Below, piece after piece: positions 63,836-64,000 of a stretch of 64,000 nucleotides of DNA. The notes under the pieces were generated by a model. It made no database searches and was not told where the DNA came from. It saw only the letters and a program-made list of their open reading frames with translations. The stretch spans positions 248,001 through 312,000 of the forward strand of contig CM074140.1 in NCBI GenBank assembly GCA_037178625.1, in the 5' to 3' direction. Source of the DNA: Skeletonema tropicum (Eukaryota > Bacillariophyta > Thalassiosirophyceae > Thalassiosirales > Thalassiosiraceae). The translations under genes and the position numbers were made by a program. Position 1 is the stretch's first letter, and each line of letters begins with the position of its first letter.

Positions 63836-64000
63836 GACTACATACAAAACTTTCTCCGAATTCTGTAAAAAAAAATGGTAAGCGTGCGTCTCTCTAGGCT
63901 AGGGGAGGCGCATAAGTACAGGGAAACTCCGCGAACTATACCCACCTACTCGGCTTATACCCACCCTCGAAATTACAGCCTAGCCAAAGTATTTATACCC
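63836..64000. other. Window end
   Basis: No gene seen. The outer inverted repeat has ended and the last 150 bp show nothing I recognise. Confidence 0.4.

Noticed and set aside
1..64000. tRNA, rRNA and other structural RNA genes
   Set aside because: I looked for cloverleaf patterns and conserved rRNA words by eye and saw none; a covariance-model scan would be needed to exclude them.

Overview
The window looks like nuclear DNA of a stramenopile alga, most likely a diatom. This is inferred, not proven, from four things: short GT-AG introns with GTAAGT/GTGAGT/GTATG donors (86-188 nt, phase 1) that divide genes into two exons; an HMG-box protein and MYND zinc-finger paralogs of the kind that expand in diatoms; a Ty3/gypsy element, a Helitron and many small inverted-repeat elements packed together; and no bacterial operon structure. 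Host genes recognised with good support are a homoserine dehydrogenase with a C-terminal ACT region (60353-61842), a dihydroflavonol-reductase-like extended SDR (three copies), a two-exon HMG-box gene (three copies), a SUMO-like/Smr fusion protein (47102-48940), a polytopic membrane protein (44018-45934), three MYND genes, and a small two-exon gene of unknown function (5995-6426 and relatives).

Layout. 1-5.7 kb holds no convincing gene but has decayed inverted repeats. 5.9-6.6 kb is a small gene whose inverted copy lies at 62.1-63.8 kb, so the two copies bracket most of the window. 6.7-8.4 kb has two members of one non-autonomous TIR family (third member at 42.2 kb), each with its own 4-bp target duplication. 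9.9-13.9 kb is a gypsy retrotransposon with 219-bp LTRs and a 5-bp target duplication, lying between the promoter and the coding region of the SDR gene. 13.1-42.0 kb is one segment present three times: direct (13084-20120), inverted (20207-27243) and direct again (28748-41972). The first two form a near-perfect 14-kb palindrome. The third lacks a 1.4-kb TIR element that sits at the palindrome centre, but carries a 7.5-kb Helitron with an intact 2222-residue Rep-helicase inside its LTR remnant. Either this is a real inverted triplication or an assembly has joined two haplotypes through a fold-back; the sequence alone cannot decide.

44.0-59.0 kb is a host gene cluster built by repeated duplication of a unit made of the 3' end of the membrane-protein gene and a convergent MYND gene. 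The third MYND gene is cut by a 3331-bp element (55230-58560) that has ~306/317-bp terminal inverted repeats, a 7-bp target duplication and two unrelated convergent genes whose start codons lie at the inner edge of the two TIRs. I recognise no known transposase in it, and it is my best candidate for an undescribed mobile system. 60.3-61.8 kb is the homoserine dehydrogenase gene. At 62.4-63.35 kb two further inverted-repeat elements sit inside the intron of the second small-gene copy.

How parts work together: within the window, mobile elements have repeatedly landed in 5'UTRs, introns, LTRs and one coding exon. Target duplications, an empty site and matching paralogs allow most insertions to be read directly against their uninserted forms.
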